Shown one piece after another: positions 1-6,697 of a stretch of DNA of 10,609 nucleotides. The stretch comes from Bacillota bacterium (GTDB lineage Bacteria; Bacillota; Clostridia; Acetivibrionales; DTU013): positions 1 through 10,609 of the forward strand of contig JAEZJL010000290.1 of the NCBI GenBank assembly GCA_023415815.1, written 5' to 3'. A model generated the notes under the pieces. That model was given only the letters and a program-made list of their open reading frames with translations, searched no databases and was not told the origin of the DNA. Every line of letters begins with the position of its first letter. Within the stretch, counting starts at the first letter, position 1. Both the position numbers and the translations under genes were made by a program.

Positions 1-1045
1 AATAAACCGTGCATGCATCCTGATAAAGCGGCTCGCCCAAAGCTCCCGGCTCCTTTGTCCTGTCGAGCACAGCTATCTTCTTCACAGTTGAAGGCATTGC
101 TTCGAGGAAATGCTTCATTGAAAACGGCCTGTAAAGGTGGACCTTCAGTACACCGACCTTTTCACCCATTGAAGTGAGGTAATCTATAGTCTCCTCAATT
201 GTATCGCATACCGAACCCATCGCTACTATCACCCTGTCGGCATCCGGAGCTCCATAGTAGTTGAATAGTCCGTATTTCCTGCCTGTCAGCCTTGTGATTT
301 CCTTCATGTAGCCTTCGACTATTTCAGGCACTGCATTGTAGAAGCTGTTTGATGCTTCCCTTGCCTGGAAGAAAATATCCGGATTCTGGGCTGAACCCCT
401 CAGAACAGGATGTGCAGGATTCAGGGCATTCTTCCTGAACTTCCTTACGGCATCATAATCAAGCAATCCGGCCAGCTGCTCATAATCGATAACCTCTATT
501 TTCTGTACTTCGCGAGAGGTCCTGAAGCCGTCAAAAAAGCTCAGGAAAGGCACTCTTCCCTTAATGGCGCTCAGATGCGCCACTCCGGAGAGGTCCATGA
601 CCTCCTGAACGTTTCCGGAGGCAAGCAGCGCAAAGCCTGTCTGGCGGCAGGCCATGACGTCGGAGTGGTCGCCGAATATCGAGAGCGCATGGCTTGCAAC
701 AGCCCTTGCGCTGACGTGAATGACTCCGGGCAGCAGCTCGCCGGCTATCTTGTACATATTGGGTATCATGAGCAAAAGGCCCTGTGAAGCGGTAAATGTC
801 GTGGTAAGAGCTCCGGCGGCAAGAGACCCGTGGACCGTTCCGGCCGCTCCGGCTTCCGACTGCATTTCTACAACCTTTACCTCCTGGCCGAAGATGTTCT
901 TTCTCCCGTTTGCCGCCCATTCGTCAACGTTTTCGGCCATGGTCGAGGACGGCGTGATGGGATAAATACCCGCAACCTCGGTAAATGCATATGCTACGTG
1001 CGCGGCTGCGGTGTTACCATCCATCGTCTTCATTTTTTTCTGCAT
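1..1045 (-). CDS. nifJ: Pyruvate:ferredoxin (flavodoxin) oxidoreductase, N-terminal part (cut by window edge)
   Basis: Cytoplasmic enzyme that oxidatively decarboxylates pyruvate to acetyl-CoA and CO2 while reducing ferredoxin, the main pyruvate exit in anaerobes. The visible 348 codons begin MQKKMKTMDGN and contain the domain I signature YPITPSSTMAE (residues 28-38) and MQSEAGAAG (61-69). Thr31, Glu64 and Arg114 fall at the places known for thiamine-diphosphate and pyruvate contacts in the Desulfovibrio enzyme, which also supports this start. Further conserved stretches are TTFTASQGLLLM (82-93), SIFGDHSDVMACRQTGFA and PFLSFFDGFRTSREVQKIE. The frame is open to position 1; the family is about 1170-1190 residues, so roughly two thirds, including the ferredoxin-type FeS and TPP domains, lies outside. 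Start ATG at 1045 has a GGGGGAG ribosome site 8 bases upstream; a second ATG at 1033 is less well placed. It lies 16 bases after the TetR gene's stop, so the two are probably cotranscribed. Confidence 0.95.
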   Translation of the reverse strand, partial: MQKKMKTMDGNTAAAHVAYAFTEVAGIYPITPSSTMAENVDEWAANGRKNIFGQEVKVVEMQSEAGAAGTVHGSLAAGALTTTFTASQGLLLMIPNMYKIAGELLPGVIHVSARAVASHALSIFGDHSDVMACRQTGFALLASGNVQEVMDLSGVAHLSAIKGRVPFLSFFDGFRTSREVQKIEVIDYEQLAGLLDYDAVRKFRKNALNPAHPVLRGSAQNPDIFFQAREASNSFYNAVPEIVEGYMKEITRLTGRKYGLFNYYGAPDADRVIVAMGSVCDTIEETIDYLTSMGEKVGVLKVHLYRPFSMKHFLEAMPSTVKKIAVLDRTKEPGALGEPLYQDACTVY

Positions 1046-1061
1046 TTGGATATCTCCCCCT

Positions 1062-1691
1062 TTACTCTTTTTTTGCAAAATGCTTCTTAAAAATATAATC
1101 AACATAGATTGCCTTAAACGAGTCGAAAAAATCGTCTCTTAGGGCTTTATAATCGAAATTGTTCCTGGCAGCCCATTTATGCCCCAGCGCCGCAAACGCA
1201 AACAGAGGAAGCGCATCAAAAAACATTTCCGCCGTCATCAGCTTTGCCTCGTCCAGGTCACGGCTTCCGAAGCTTCGCAGGTATGAAACCGCATCCTTCA
1301 TAACCGGGGCCATGAAGTCAAAGAGAGGGACGCTTTCGCCTCCGCCCTTGAAGGACTCGGAAAGAATAATGGTAATGATTTCACGTCTTGCTTCCATCAG
1401 GGCTATCGCATTGTCGAAATAGCTTTCCAGCGATTCTCTGCTGCTCATATCGGTGTTCTTTAAAAAAGCGTTCTTCCAGTCCAGAATATTGTCGCTCGCA
1501 TTTCGCACCAGCTCCTTCAAGAGGTTTTCCTTGCTTTTAAAATAATAGAACAGCAGCGCTTTGTTTACACCCGCTTTTTTTGCAACCTCCGACATGCCCG
1601 CCCCGTCGTATCCCTTCTCGGAAAAAACCTCTCTGGCCGCCTTCAGTATTTTGCTCCTTGCCGCAACATCAGTGTTTTCTGCCGGTTTCAT
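1062..1691 (-). CDS. TetR/AcrR family transcriptional regulator
   Basis: 209-residue one-domain-plus-ligand-pocket repressor of the TetR family. The N-terminal DNA-binding domain is clear: ILKAAREVFSEKGYDGAGMSEVAKKAG (15-41) followed by the recognition helix VNKALLFYYFKSKENLL (42-58), with the family hallmark FYYFKSKENL. The rest is helical, alanine- and phenylalanine-rich, and too divergent to name a ligand. Length is typical. The ATG at 1691 has GAGG five bases upstream. The gene is first in an apparent operon with PFOR, and a perfect palindrome typical of TetR operators overlaps its promoter, so autoregulation together with control of PFOR is the natural reading. Its signal is unknown; redox stress, a fatty acid or a drug are all possible and none is supported by sequence. 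Confidence 0.93.
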   Translation of the reverse strand: MKPAENTDVAARSKILKAAREVFSEKGYDGAGMSEVAKKAGVNKALLFYYFKSKENLLKELVRNASDNILDWKNAFLKNTDMSSRESLESYFDNAIALMEARREIITIILSESFKGGGESVPLFDFMAPVMKDAVSYLRSFGSRDLDEAKLMTAEMFFDALPLFAFAALGHKWAARNNFDYKALRDDFFDSFKAIYVDYIFKKHFAKKE

Positions 1692-1717
1692 CTCAACCTC
1701 TTTATATCATCAAGTAC

Positions 1718-1748
1718 ATTGTATACAATCTTTAACCGATCGGTTAAA
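1718..1748 (-). promoter_or_regulatory. Promoter and TetR-type operator of the TetR-PFOR operon
   Basis: Positions 1731-1748 form a perfect 18-bp palindrome, tttaaccgatcggttaaa, with the ACCGATCGGT core seen in many TetR-family operators. On the minus strand a plausible -10 (TACAAT, 1723-1718) lies 18 bases from a weak -35 (TTAACC, 1747-1742), so the palindrome covers the -35 and spacer, which would block RNA polymerase. A second perfect palindrome, attgtatacaat (1718-1729), coincides with the -10 and may be chance in AT-rich DNA. The palindrome is seen directly; the assignment to the adjacent regulator is inference from position. Confidence 0.75.
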
Positions 1749-1868
1749 CTAATTATACCATATGACCGTCTCATTGTGAAGTGGAAATTGAAAATATAAG
1801 GTTCGCGCTTTTCATCCTTTTTACGTTGGATCGCACGGATAAAGTCCAATAGATGCCGCCTTTTTCAT

Positions 1869-1887
1869 AACCGGCGTACTGCCGGTT
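1869..1887. other. Short perfect hairpin beyond the xylA terminator
   Basis: AACCGGC and GCCGGTT (7 bp, 5-base loop GTACT) form a hairpin just past the T-tract of the xylA terminator. On the plus strand it is followed by TTTTATAT, but no plus-strand gene precedes it; on the minus strand no T-run follows. It may be a back-up 3'-end structure for xylA transcripts. The rest of the spacer between 1749 and 1868 shows nothing I can name. Confidence 0.4.
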
Positions 1888-1896
1888 TTATATAAT

Positions 1897-1931
1897 AAAA
1901 AAACGGCAGTAGAGCTATTGCCCCGCTGCCG
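1897..1931 (-). terminator. Intrinsic terminator of the xyl operon
   Basis: Read on the minus strand, CGGCAG (1931-1926) pairs with CTGCCG (1909-1904). Inside, GGGGC pairs with GCTCT (two G-U pairs) around an AATA loop, with one C/A mismatch between the two stems. Seven T residues follow directly (1903-1897). It sits about 20 bases past the xylA stop codon, so it ends the xylB-xylR-xylA transcript. Confidence 0.9.
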
Positions 1932-1950
1932 CGCATATATAGGAGGTTTA

Positions 1951-3270
1951 CTATGCTTCGAGTATGTATTTGTTCAGAAGCGACTCCAGCATTTCCTGCC
2001 TGCCCGAGACATTAACTATATGATCATGCTCCAGGGCGTACTTTTCAAGCTCCCTGAAGCCTACCTTTTTCTCCACGATCTCCTTGCCTATGCCTTTGGT
2101 ATAGCTGCCGTACCTGTCTGCTACGAAGCTGTCCAGCTTGCCGTCCTCTGCGATTTTCGCCGCAGCCCTGAGTCCCACCGCAAAGGTGTCGATTCCGGCA
2201 ATATGCGCAAGGAACAGGTCAACAGGCTCAAAGGAGCCCCTTCTCACCTTGGAATCGAAATTCAAGCCGCCATTGGTGAAGCCGCCCATTTTGAGGACTT
2301 CATACATTGCGAGCGTTGTATCGTAAACGTTCGTAGGAAATTGGTCGGTATCCCAGCCCAGAAGCTGGTCTCCCTGGTTGGCGTCGATGCTGCCGAGCAT
2401 GCCGTTTATCCTGGCGATCTTGAGCTCATGCTGGAAGGTATGGGCCGCAAGGGTCGCATGATTTGCCTCTATATTGAGCTTGAAATACGGGTCGAGTCCA
2501 TAGGTCTTCAGGAAGCCTATGACCGTAGCCGAGTCAAAATCGTACTGATGCTTTGTAGGCTCCTTGGGCTTCGGCTCTATCAGGAACTGTCCCTTGAAAT
2601 CGATCTCCTTAGCATACTCCACAGCCATGCCGAGGAAGCGGGCCATGTTGTCCAGTTCAAGCTTCATATCCGTGTTCAGCAGAGTTTCATAGCCTTCCCT
2701 GCCGCCCCAGAACACATAGTTCTGTCCGCCGAGCTCTTTTGTGACTTCCATCGCCTTCTTGACCTGGGCTGCCGCAAAAGCGAAGACCTCCGCATTGGGC
2801 GAGGTGGAGGCGCCATGGACGAATCTCGGGTTAGCGAACGCATTCGTGGTGCCCCACAGCAGCCTTACCTTGCTGGTCTTCATCCTGTCGGCGATGAGAC
2901 TAACTATCTCGTCAAGCCTTTTGTTTGTCTCCTTCAGCGTATCGGCCTCCGGGGCTATATCCCTGTCGTGGAAGCAGAAGAAAGGCACGCCCAGCTTTTC
3001 GCAGAGCTCAAAGTTTGCATAAACCTTTGCCTTCGCCAGCTCCATCCGGTCGCTGATCGAATCCCAGGGCCTTACCGCGGTGCCGGGTCCGAAGGGATCT
3101 CCCCCCGTCCCCATGAAGGTATGCCAGTAGGCAACGGCAAACCTGAGATGCTCCTCCATGGTCTTGCCTGCGATAACCTCTTCAGCATTGTAATACCTGT
3201 AAGCAAGCGGGTTATCCGAATTCCTGCCTTCATATGCGATTTTTGGTACACTCTCAAAATATTCCTTCAT
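1951..3270 (-). CDS. xylA: Xylose isomerase
   Basis: Metal-dependent cytoplasmic TIM-barrel enzyme (EC 5.3.1.5) interconverting D-xylose and D-xylulose, the first step of the isomerase pathway. The 439-residue length is that of the class II (long) family with the N-terminal extension. All active-site residues are visible: His101 and Asp104 in FCFHDRD, Glu232 and Lys234 in FLIEPKPKEPTKHQYDFD, Glu268 and His271 in NIEANHATLAAHTF, Asp296 in GSIDANQGD, Asp307 and Asp309 in GWDTDQFPT, and Asp339 in GGLNFDSK. The WHTFMGTGGDPFGPGT stretch (49-64) is also typical. ATG at 3270 has GAAGGGG eight bases upstream. It is the last gene of the xylB-xylR-xylA operon, after a 115-base structured spacer, and is followed by a strong terminator. 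The product acts directly ahead of XylB. Confidence 0.98.
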   Translation of the reverse strand: MKEYFESVPKIAYEGRNSDNPLAYRYYNAEEVIAGKTMEEHLRFAVAYWHTFMGTGGDPFGPGTAVRPWDSISDRMELAKAKVYANFELCEKLGVPFFCFHDRDIAPEADTLKETNKRLDEIVSLIADRMKTSKVRLLWGTTNAFANPRFVHGASTSPNAEVFAFAAAQVKKAMEVTKELGGQNYVFWGGREGYETLLNTDMKLELDNMARFLGMAVEYAKEIDFKGQFLIEPKPKEPTKHQYDFDSATVIGFLKTYGLDPYFKLNIEANHATLAAHTFQHELKIARINGMLGSIDANQGDQLLGWDTDQFPTNVYDTTLAMYEVLKMGGFTNGGLNFDSKVRRGSFEPVDLFLAHIAGIDTFAVGLRAAAKIAEDGKLDSFVADRYGSYTKGIGKEIVEKKVGFRELEKYALEHDHIVNVSGRQEMLESLLNKYILEA

Positions 3271-3385
3271 AAAATTATCCCCTTCTTTCTTTTTTATTAA
3301 ATCAACGCCCTTCTAAGCAAACCCGGCCCGGTACGCCTGCCGCACGTGCAGTATCGCCTTTGCGCCGGGGTATATCCCTTCCGGA
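3271..3385 (-). other. GC-rich structured spacer between xylR and xylA
   Basis: This spacer lies inside the operon. On the minus strand it holds CCCGGC (3369-3364) able to pair with GCCGGG (3327-3322), enclosing a small CTGC/GCAG stem (3351-3348 with 3340-3337), then TTTGCTT rather than a full T-tract. A purine-rich segment with the xylA ribosome site (GAAGGGG) follows. It could stabilise the xylA message or act as a leaky terminator; a weak promoter for xylA alone (TTTGCT, 16 bases, TAATAA) cannot be excluded. No catabolite-responsive element was recognised. Confidence 0.4.
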
Positions 3386-4585
3386 TCACTTCCCGAACAG
3401 GAGCTTCAGCGGTATGATTGCGGCGCCCAGGGTCGAGGATTTTTCACCGAGCCCGGAGGTGGTGATCTCGACCTTTGAAGCCGGCTGCTTAAGCGCTTTG
3501 CGCTCTACAACGCTTTTTATCCTGTCCATAACGAGATCTCCGTATTTTACAAAATCCTTGCCAAGCACTATCTTCGACGGGTTAAGCGTGTTTACGAGGC
3601 TGGAAAGAGCGATTCCGAGGAATCTTGCGGATTCCAGAAGCACCTCCTTCGCTGCTTCGTCCCCGCCCCTGGCCGCTTCCGCTATGGCGTCGATCCCTAT
3701 ATCCCCGGCGTCGGCCGCCTCGTTCAGGCTCGAAGCCATGCCCTGCCGCAGCATCCTTCTTGCCTTTTCCACGATCCTGCCGGTGGACGCCATGGTCTCA
3801 AGGCATCCATAATTCCCGCAGCCGCAGCGCGGCCCGTTTTCGTCCACGACGATATGCCCCACCTCGCCCGCACTGCCTCCGGCTCCCCTGTAAAGCCTGC
3901 CGCCGGTAAATATACCGGCGCCTATGCCGGATTTTATGTTGATGCAGACAAAATCGCTTTCGTTTCTGCAGGCGCCCAGCCAGTTCTCGCAAATAGCCGA
4001 CGCCATGGCTTCGTTTTCAACATACGCCGAGACACCGGTAAAATCGCCCAGGATCCGGCCGATGTCGACATCCTCCCAGCCAAGGTTTGGAGCAAGCACC
4101 ACCCTATGCGTGGCGCTGTCGACCATGCCGGGAACGGATACGCCTATACCCAGCAGTCTCGACATTCCGTCGAAGTAGCGGGGCAGCAGCTCCTTAAGAT
4201 ATCGGGCGGCCTGCGAGGCGGCGGCCTCGGGCGAGTTTGACGCCAGCGGCGCGGCGCCTTCGCAGACGATCCGTCCGGTGATATCAATGAGGGTAAAAGC
4301 CATGAAGTCCACATCAATGTCTATTCCTGCGGAAAAATATGAATCCGGCTTAAGCTCTATAAGTACAGGCTTTCTGCCCCCCTTTGATTCTCCCGTCCCC
4401 GTTTCGTGTATATAACCCTTTGAGGTAAGGCTTGCGACGATGGCTCCCGCGGCGGTGGCCGACAGTCCTGTCAGTCTCGACAGCTCGGACCTCGAAACCC
4501 TTTCATGGGTCCGTATCAGCTCCAGTATGCCCGCCTCATTATAGCTTTTAAGGAATTTGTTATTGCCTGCTTTTGTCCTGGTCAT
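3386..4585 (-). CDS. xylR: ROK-family transcriptional repressor, probable xylose regulator
   Basis: 399 residues with the layout of ROK repressors. A winged helix-turn-helix occupies residues 14-75 (SRSELSRLTGLSATAAGAIVASLTSKGYIHE, then GRKPVLIEL). The sugar-kinase-like fold follows: SAGIDIDVDFMAFTLIDITG (85-104), GIGVSVPGMVD (146-156), and the ROK zinc motif with His244 and Cys254, Cys256 and Cys261 in RCGCGNYGCLE. The phosphate-acceptor Asp of ROK kinases is replaced (VENEA, 189-193), so it should bind sugar but not phosphorylate it, as in XylR/NagC-type regulators. Lying between xylB and xylA it most likely represses this operon and is released by xylose. ATG at 4585 is only six bases past the xylB stop with a weak ribosome site, suggesting translational coupling. 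The sugar specificity is inferred from context. Confidence 0.9.
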   Translation of the reverse strand: MTRTKAGNNKFLKSYNEAGILELIRTHERVSRSELSRLTGLSATAAGAIVASLTSKGYIHETGTGESKGGRKPVLIELKPDSYFSAGIDIDVDFMAFTLIDITGRIVCEGAAPLASNSPEAAASQAARYLKELLPRYFDGMSRLLGIGVSVPGMVDSATHRVVLAPNLGWEDVDIGRILGDFTGVSAYVENEAMASAICENWLGACRNESDFVCINIKSGIGAGIFTGGRLYRGAGGSAGEVGHIVVDENGPRCGCGNYGCLETMASTGRIVEKARRMLRQGMASSLNEAADAGDIGIDAIAEAARGGDEAAKEVLLESARFLGIALSSLVNTLNPSKIVLGKDFVKYGDLVMDRIKSVVERKALKQPASKVEITTSGLGEKSSTLGAAIIPLKLLFGK

Positions 4586-4591
4586 CTATCT

Positions 4592-6133
4592 TCAGTTCCC
4601 CGCGGCGTTCAGAACAGCGGCCAGCTCCCTGTAATCCTGCTTGAGCGAGCTATACAGCCTTCCGTATATTTTGTAATACTTCAGGTATTCCCTGTTCAGC
4701 TCTTCGGCCGGCTCCTGCCTGTTTTTCACCTTTATGGCGGTATCGCAGGCTTCCGCAACGCTGGCGTAAAGGCCTGTGCCGACGCCTGCAAGCAGCGCCA
4801 CACCCAGGGCAGGACCCTCGCTTGAATTCGTGGTCGCAACCTCGGCTCCGAAAACATCGGCCTGCATCTGCCTCCACAAAGGACTCTTTCCTCCGCCGCC
4901 CGAAGCCCTGACCTCGTTTATCTGCACGCCCATACCCTTTATGATTTCCAGGCAGTCCTTAAGGCTGTATACGACGCCCTCCATGACCGCTCTGAGCATA
5001 TCCTGCTTCTCATGCTTCGCGGACAGGCCGAAGAACACTCCCTTTGCAGCAGCATCCAGGTGCGGCGACCTCTCGCCCATGAGGTAGGGCAGATAAATCA
5101 GGCCGTTGCAGCCCGGTTTTACCTTCTCGGCCTCTTTATCCATCAGCACATACGGGTCTATGCCCATCAGCTCCGCCACTCTTTTTTCCTCAATGCAGAA
5201 ATTATCCCTGAACCACTTCAAGGAGAGGCCCGCTCCCTGCGTAACCCCCATAACGTGCCACGTGTTCGGTACCGCATGGCAGAAGGTATGAACTCTTCCT
5301 CCGGGATCGATGCTAATTTTTTCGGAGTACGCAAACACGACGCCTGAGGTCCCTATCGTGGACGAGATAACGCCCGGCTTGACAATACCGTTGCCTACCG
5401 CGCCGGCAGCCTGGTCTCCGCCGCCGCCGACAACGGGCGTACCTTCCCTCAGCCCCGTCATTCCCGCGCCGGCATGGTCAACCCTGCCGCTTACCTCCTG
5501 GGATTCGTACATACTGCCGAGCTGGCTTCTTTCAATCCCCAGCTTGTCAAGAACCTCTCCGCTCCACTCCCTTTTTGGGATATCCATCAGCTGCATACCG
5601 CTTGCGTCCGAAACCTCCGTGGCATATTCGCCCGTGAGCTTGAACCGGATATAGTCCTTCGGCAGCAATATCTTTTTAACCTTCTTAAACACTTCGGGCT
5701 CATTGTTTTTGACCCACATTATTTTTGATGCGGTAAAGCCTGTAAGCGCGGGGTTTGCCGTTATCTGAATCAGCCTTTCCCTGCCTATGAGCTCGGTAAT
5801 CTGCGCGCACTCAAGCTCCGTCCTCTGGTCGCACCAGATGATGGATCTCCGGAGCACGCTGCCCTCTCCGTCCAGGAGCACCAGACCGTGCATCTGCCCC
5901 GAAAGACCGACGCCCCGGATGTCCTGAGGATTCACGCCGCTTTTTGAAAGTACGGCCTTTATTGTATAACAGGTGCCCTTCCACCAGTCCTCGGGGTCCT
6001 GCTCGGCCCAGCCGATATTGGGCTGGTACATCGGATATTCATAGGTCGAGCTGGCCACCGTGCCGCCGTCCTTATCGAACAAAACGGTCTTGGTGCCCGA
6101 GGTGCCTATGTCTATGCCCAGAAGATAAACCAT
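4592..6133 (-). CDS. xylB: Xylulokinase
   Basis: FGGY-family carbohydrate kinase of 513 residues that phosphorylates D-xylulose to D-xylulose 5-phosphate with ATP, feeding the pentose phosphate pathway. Visible motifs are the N-terminal phosphate loop DIGTSGTKT (8-16), the substrate-binding SGQMHG (78-83), IIWCDQRT (98-105), the catalytic Asp240 in VVGGGGDQAAGAVG, the ATP-site IGTSGVV (260-266), YLPYLMGERSPHLD (347-360), and the FGGY-type RASGGGGKSPLWRQMQADVF near 420. The SGQMHG and GGGGDQ motifs point to xylulokinase rather than glycerol or gluconate kinase. ATG at 6133 is preceded by GGAGG with an 8-base spacer. It is the first gene of the operon, directly behind the sigma-A promoter at 6171-6199, and its stop nearly touches xylR. 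Confidence 0.97.
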   Translation of the reverse strand: MVYLLGIDIGTSGTKTVLFDKDGGTVASSTYEYPMYQPNIGWAEQDPEDWWKGTCYTIKAVLSKSGVNPQDIRGVGLSGQMHGLVLLDGEGSVLRRSIIWCDQRTELECAQITELIGRERLIQITANPALTGFTASKIMWVKNNEPEVFKKVKKILLPKDYIRFKLTGEYATEVSDASGMQLMDIPKREWSGEVLDKLGIERSQLGSMYESQEVSGRVDHAGAGMTGLREGTPVVGGGGDQAAGAVGNGIVKPGVISSTIGTSGVVFAYSEKISIDPGGRVHTFCHAVPNTWHVMGVTQGAGLSLKWFRDNFCIEEKRVAELMGIDPYVLMDKEAEKVKPGCNGLIYLPYLMGERSPHLDAAAKGVFFGLSAKHEKQDMLRAVMEGVVYSLKDCLEIIKGMGVQINEVRASGGGGKSPLWRQMQADVFGAEVATTNSSEGPALGVALLAGVGTGLYASVAEACDTAIKVKNRQEPAEELNREYLKYYKIYGRLYSSLKQDYRELAAVLNAAGN

Positions 6134-6170
6134 CGTAGATTCCTCCGCACTTTTTAATATTATATTAATA

Positions 6171-6199
6171 AGTATACATTTTTAAATCGGAAATATCAA
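6171..6199 (-). promoter_or_regulatory. Sigma-A promoter of the xylBRA operon
   Basis: On the minus strand TTGATA (6199-6194) and TATACT (6176-6171) each match consensus at five of six positions and are exactly 17 bases apart. Transcription would start near 6164, about 30 bases ahead of the xylB ATG. This is the best promoter in the xylB upstream region. Confidence 0.8.
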
Positions 6200-6218
6200 T
6201 ATAATCGATTTATTTCCG
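6188..6218. promoter_or_regulatory. Inverted repeat overlapping the xylB -35, candidate XylR operator
   Basis: CGGAAATA (6188-6195) and TATTTCCG (6211-6218) are perfect 8-base inverted copies separated by 15 bases. The left arm enters the -35 hexamer of the xylB promoter, the usual place for a repressor site. It does not resemble the Bacillus xylO sequence (TTAGTTT...AAACTAA), so if it is the XylR site it is a divergent one. Confidence 0.5.
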
Positions 6219-6362
6219 CGGATTTATCATATCACATTAATAAGTCTTCATAAAACTTATATGTGAATTCCTTTTTGCATTTTATTATATAGAATAAATA
6301 TATCCGCAATGAAAATAATAAAAGCTGAACGGAACTATTTCAGACAATAAGGAGGTAAGAGA

Positions 6363-6533
6363 ATGAAAGCCAATAAGATGAACACTCCGAACCAGGGCAT
6401 CAAATGCCTTGTAAACACCTGCCATTATTATGAAAAAGGCGATCAGTGCACTGCGGAAAAAATAGAAGTTGCACCCAGAAATGCGGCGCAGTCAAAAGAA
6501 ACCGACTGCGAGACCTTCGTACCCGAAGGCTGA
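6363..6533 (+). CDS. DUF1540 domain protein (small cysteine-rich, probable metal binder)
   Basis: A 56-residue protein, MKANKMNTPNQ..., not previously obvious because of its size. It carries the DUF1540 pattern: CLVNTCHYYEKGDQC (15-29) with Cys15, Cys20 and Cys29, then AEKIEVAP (31-38) and ETDCETF (46-52) with Cys49. The four cysteines suggest a zinc or other metal site. Proteins of this kind are common and often multicopy in clostridia and bacilli, and their function is not known. The start is well supported: a full AAGGAGGT ribosome site (6349-6356) lies six bases before the ATG, and a strong terminator follows 12 bases after the stop, so it is a self-contained single gene. It is on the opposite strand from both neighbours. 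The promoter in the AT-rich DNA ahead of it is not clear. Confidence 0.88.
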   Translation: MKANKMNTPNQGIKCLVNTCHYYEKGDQCTAEKIEVAPRNAAQSKETDCETFVPEG

Positions 6534-6545
6534 TAGTCTGACCCG

Positions 6546-6585
6546 CAGGGATCCGGCAACTGGGCAGCCGGATCCCTGTTTTTTT
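6546..6585 (+). terminator. Intrinsic terminator of the DUF1540 gene
   Basis: CAGGGATCCGGC (6546-6557) and GCCGGATCCCTG (6567-6578) form a perfect 12-bp stem with a 9-base loop, followed by seven T residues (6579-6585). Confidence 0.95.
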
Positions 6586-6689
6586 ACCCCGATGCCCGGT
6601 CCGTCGGCGGGAGAGGTGTGTCGCAGTTAGCTTTAGCGTCAAAAGGGGACATACCTCGACGCCCAGTCCGTCGGCGGGAGAGGTGTGTC
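6585..6689. repeat. Direct repeat pair of about 38 bp, REP-like element
   Basis: Positions 6585-6622 and 6652-6689 match at 35 of 38 positions with a 67-base offset; the last 24 bases of each copy (6599-6622 and 6666-6689) are identical. Mismatches are at 6589/6656, 6593/6660 and 6598/6665. The second copy is the core of a larger hairpin (6644-6693), whereas the first lacks the left arm, its place being taken by the T-tract of the DUF1540 terminator. No open reading frame covers it. The GGGGACA...TGTCCCC ends resemble REP-type palindromes associated with Y1/IS200-like transposases, an inference from general look only. Confidence 0.7.
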
Positions 6690-6693
6690 CCCT
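6641..6693 (-). terminator. REP-like hairpin, possible terminator of the nucleoside kinase gene
   Basis: GGGGACATACCTC (6645-6657) pairs with GAGGTGTGTCCCC (6680-6692) over 13 positions with one G-T pair, plus A6644-T6693. Inside it CGCC (6660-6663) pairs with GGCG (6673-6676). The hairpin begins only four bases past the kinase stop codon on the minus strand and is followed there by TTTT (6644-6641), which would make a modest intrinsic terminator. The T-run is short, so termination is plausible rather than certain. Confidence 0.5.
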
Positions 6694-6697
6694 CTCC

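Larger units (their letters stand above)
6164..6260. promoter_or_regulatory. Candidate operator repeats upstream of xylB (ATTAATAAGT family)
   Basis: The decamer attaataagt occurs at 6164-6173, against the -10 element and predicted start of xylB transcription, and again at 6236-6245. The second copy forms an inverted repeat with ACTTAT at 6255-6260 (ATAAGT, 9 bases, ACTTAT). These could be half-sites for XylR looping or for another regulator. The DNA is very AT-rich, so chance repetition is a real alternative. Confidence 0.4.

Noticed and set aside
561..920. 119-codon minus-strand frame and plus-strand frames within the first kilobase
   Set aside because: They overlap the PFOR reading frame, which is continuous from 1045 to the window edge with its conserved domain I residues.
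1918..3300. A 460-codon open frame on the plus strand opposite xylA
   Set aside because: It is the antisense shadow of xylA, whose full set of catalytic residues proves the minus-strand reading. The plus frame has no family resemblance and no ribosome site.
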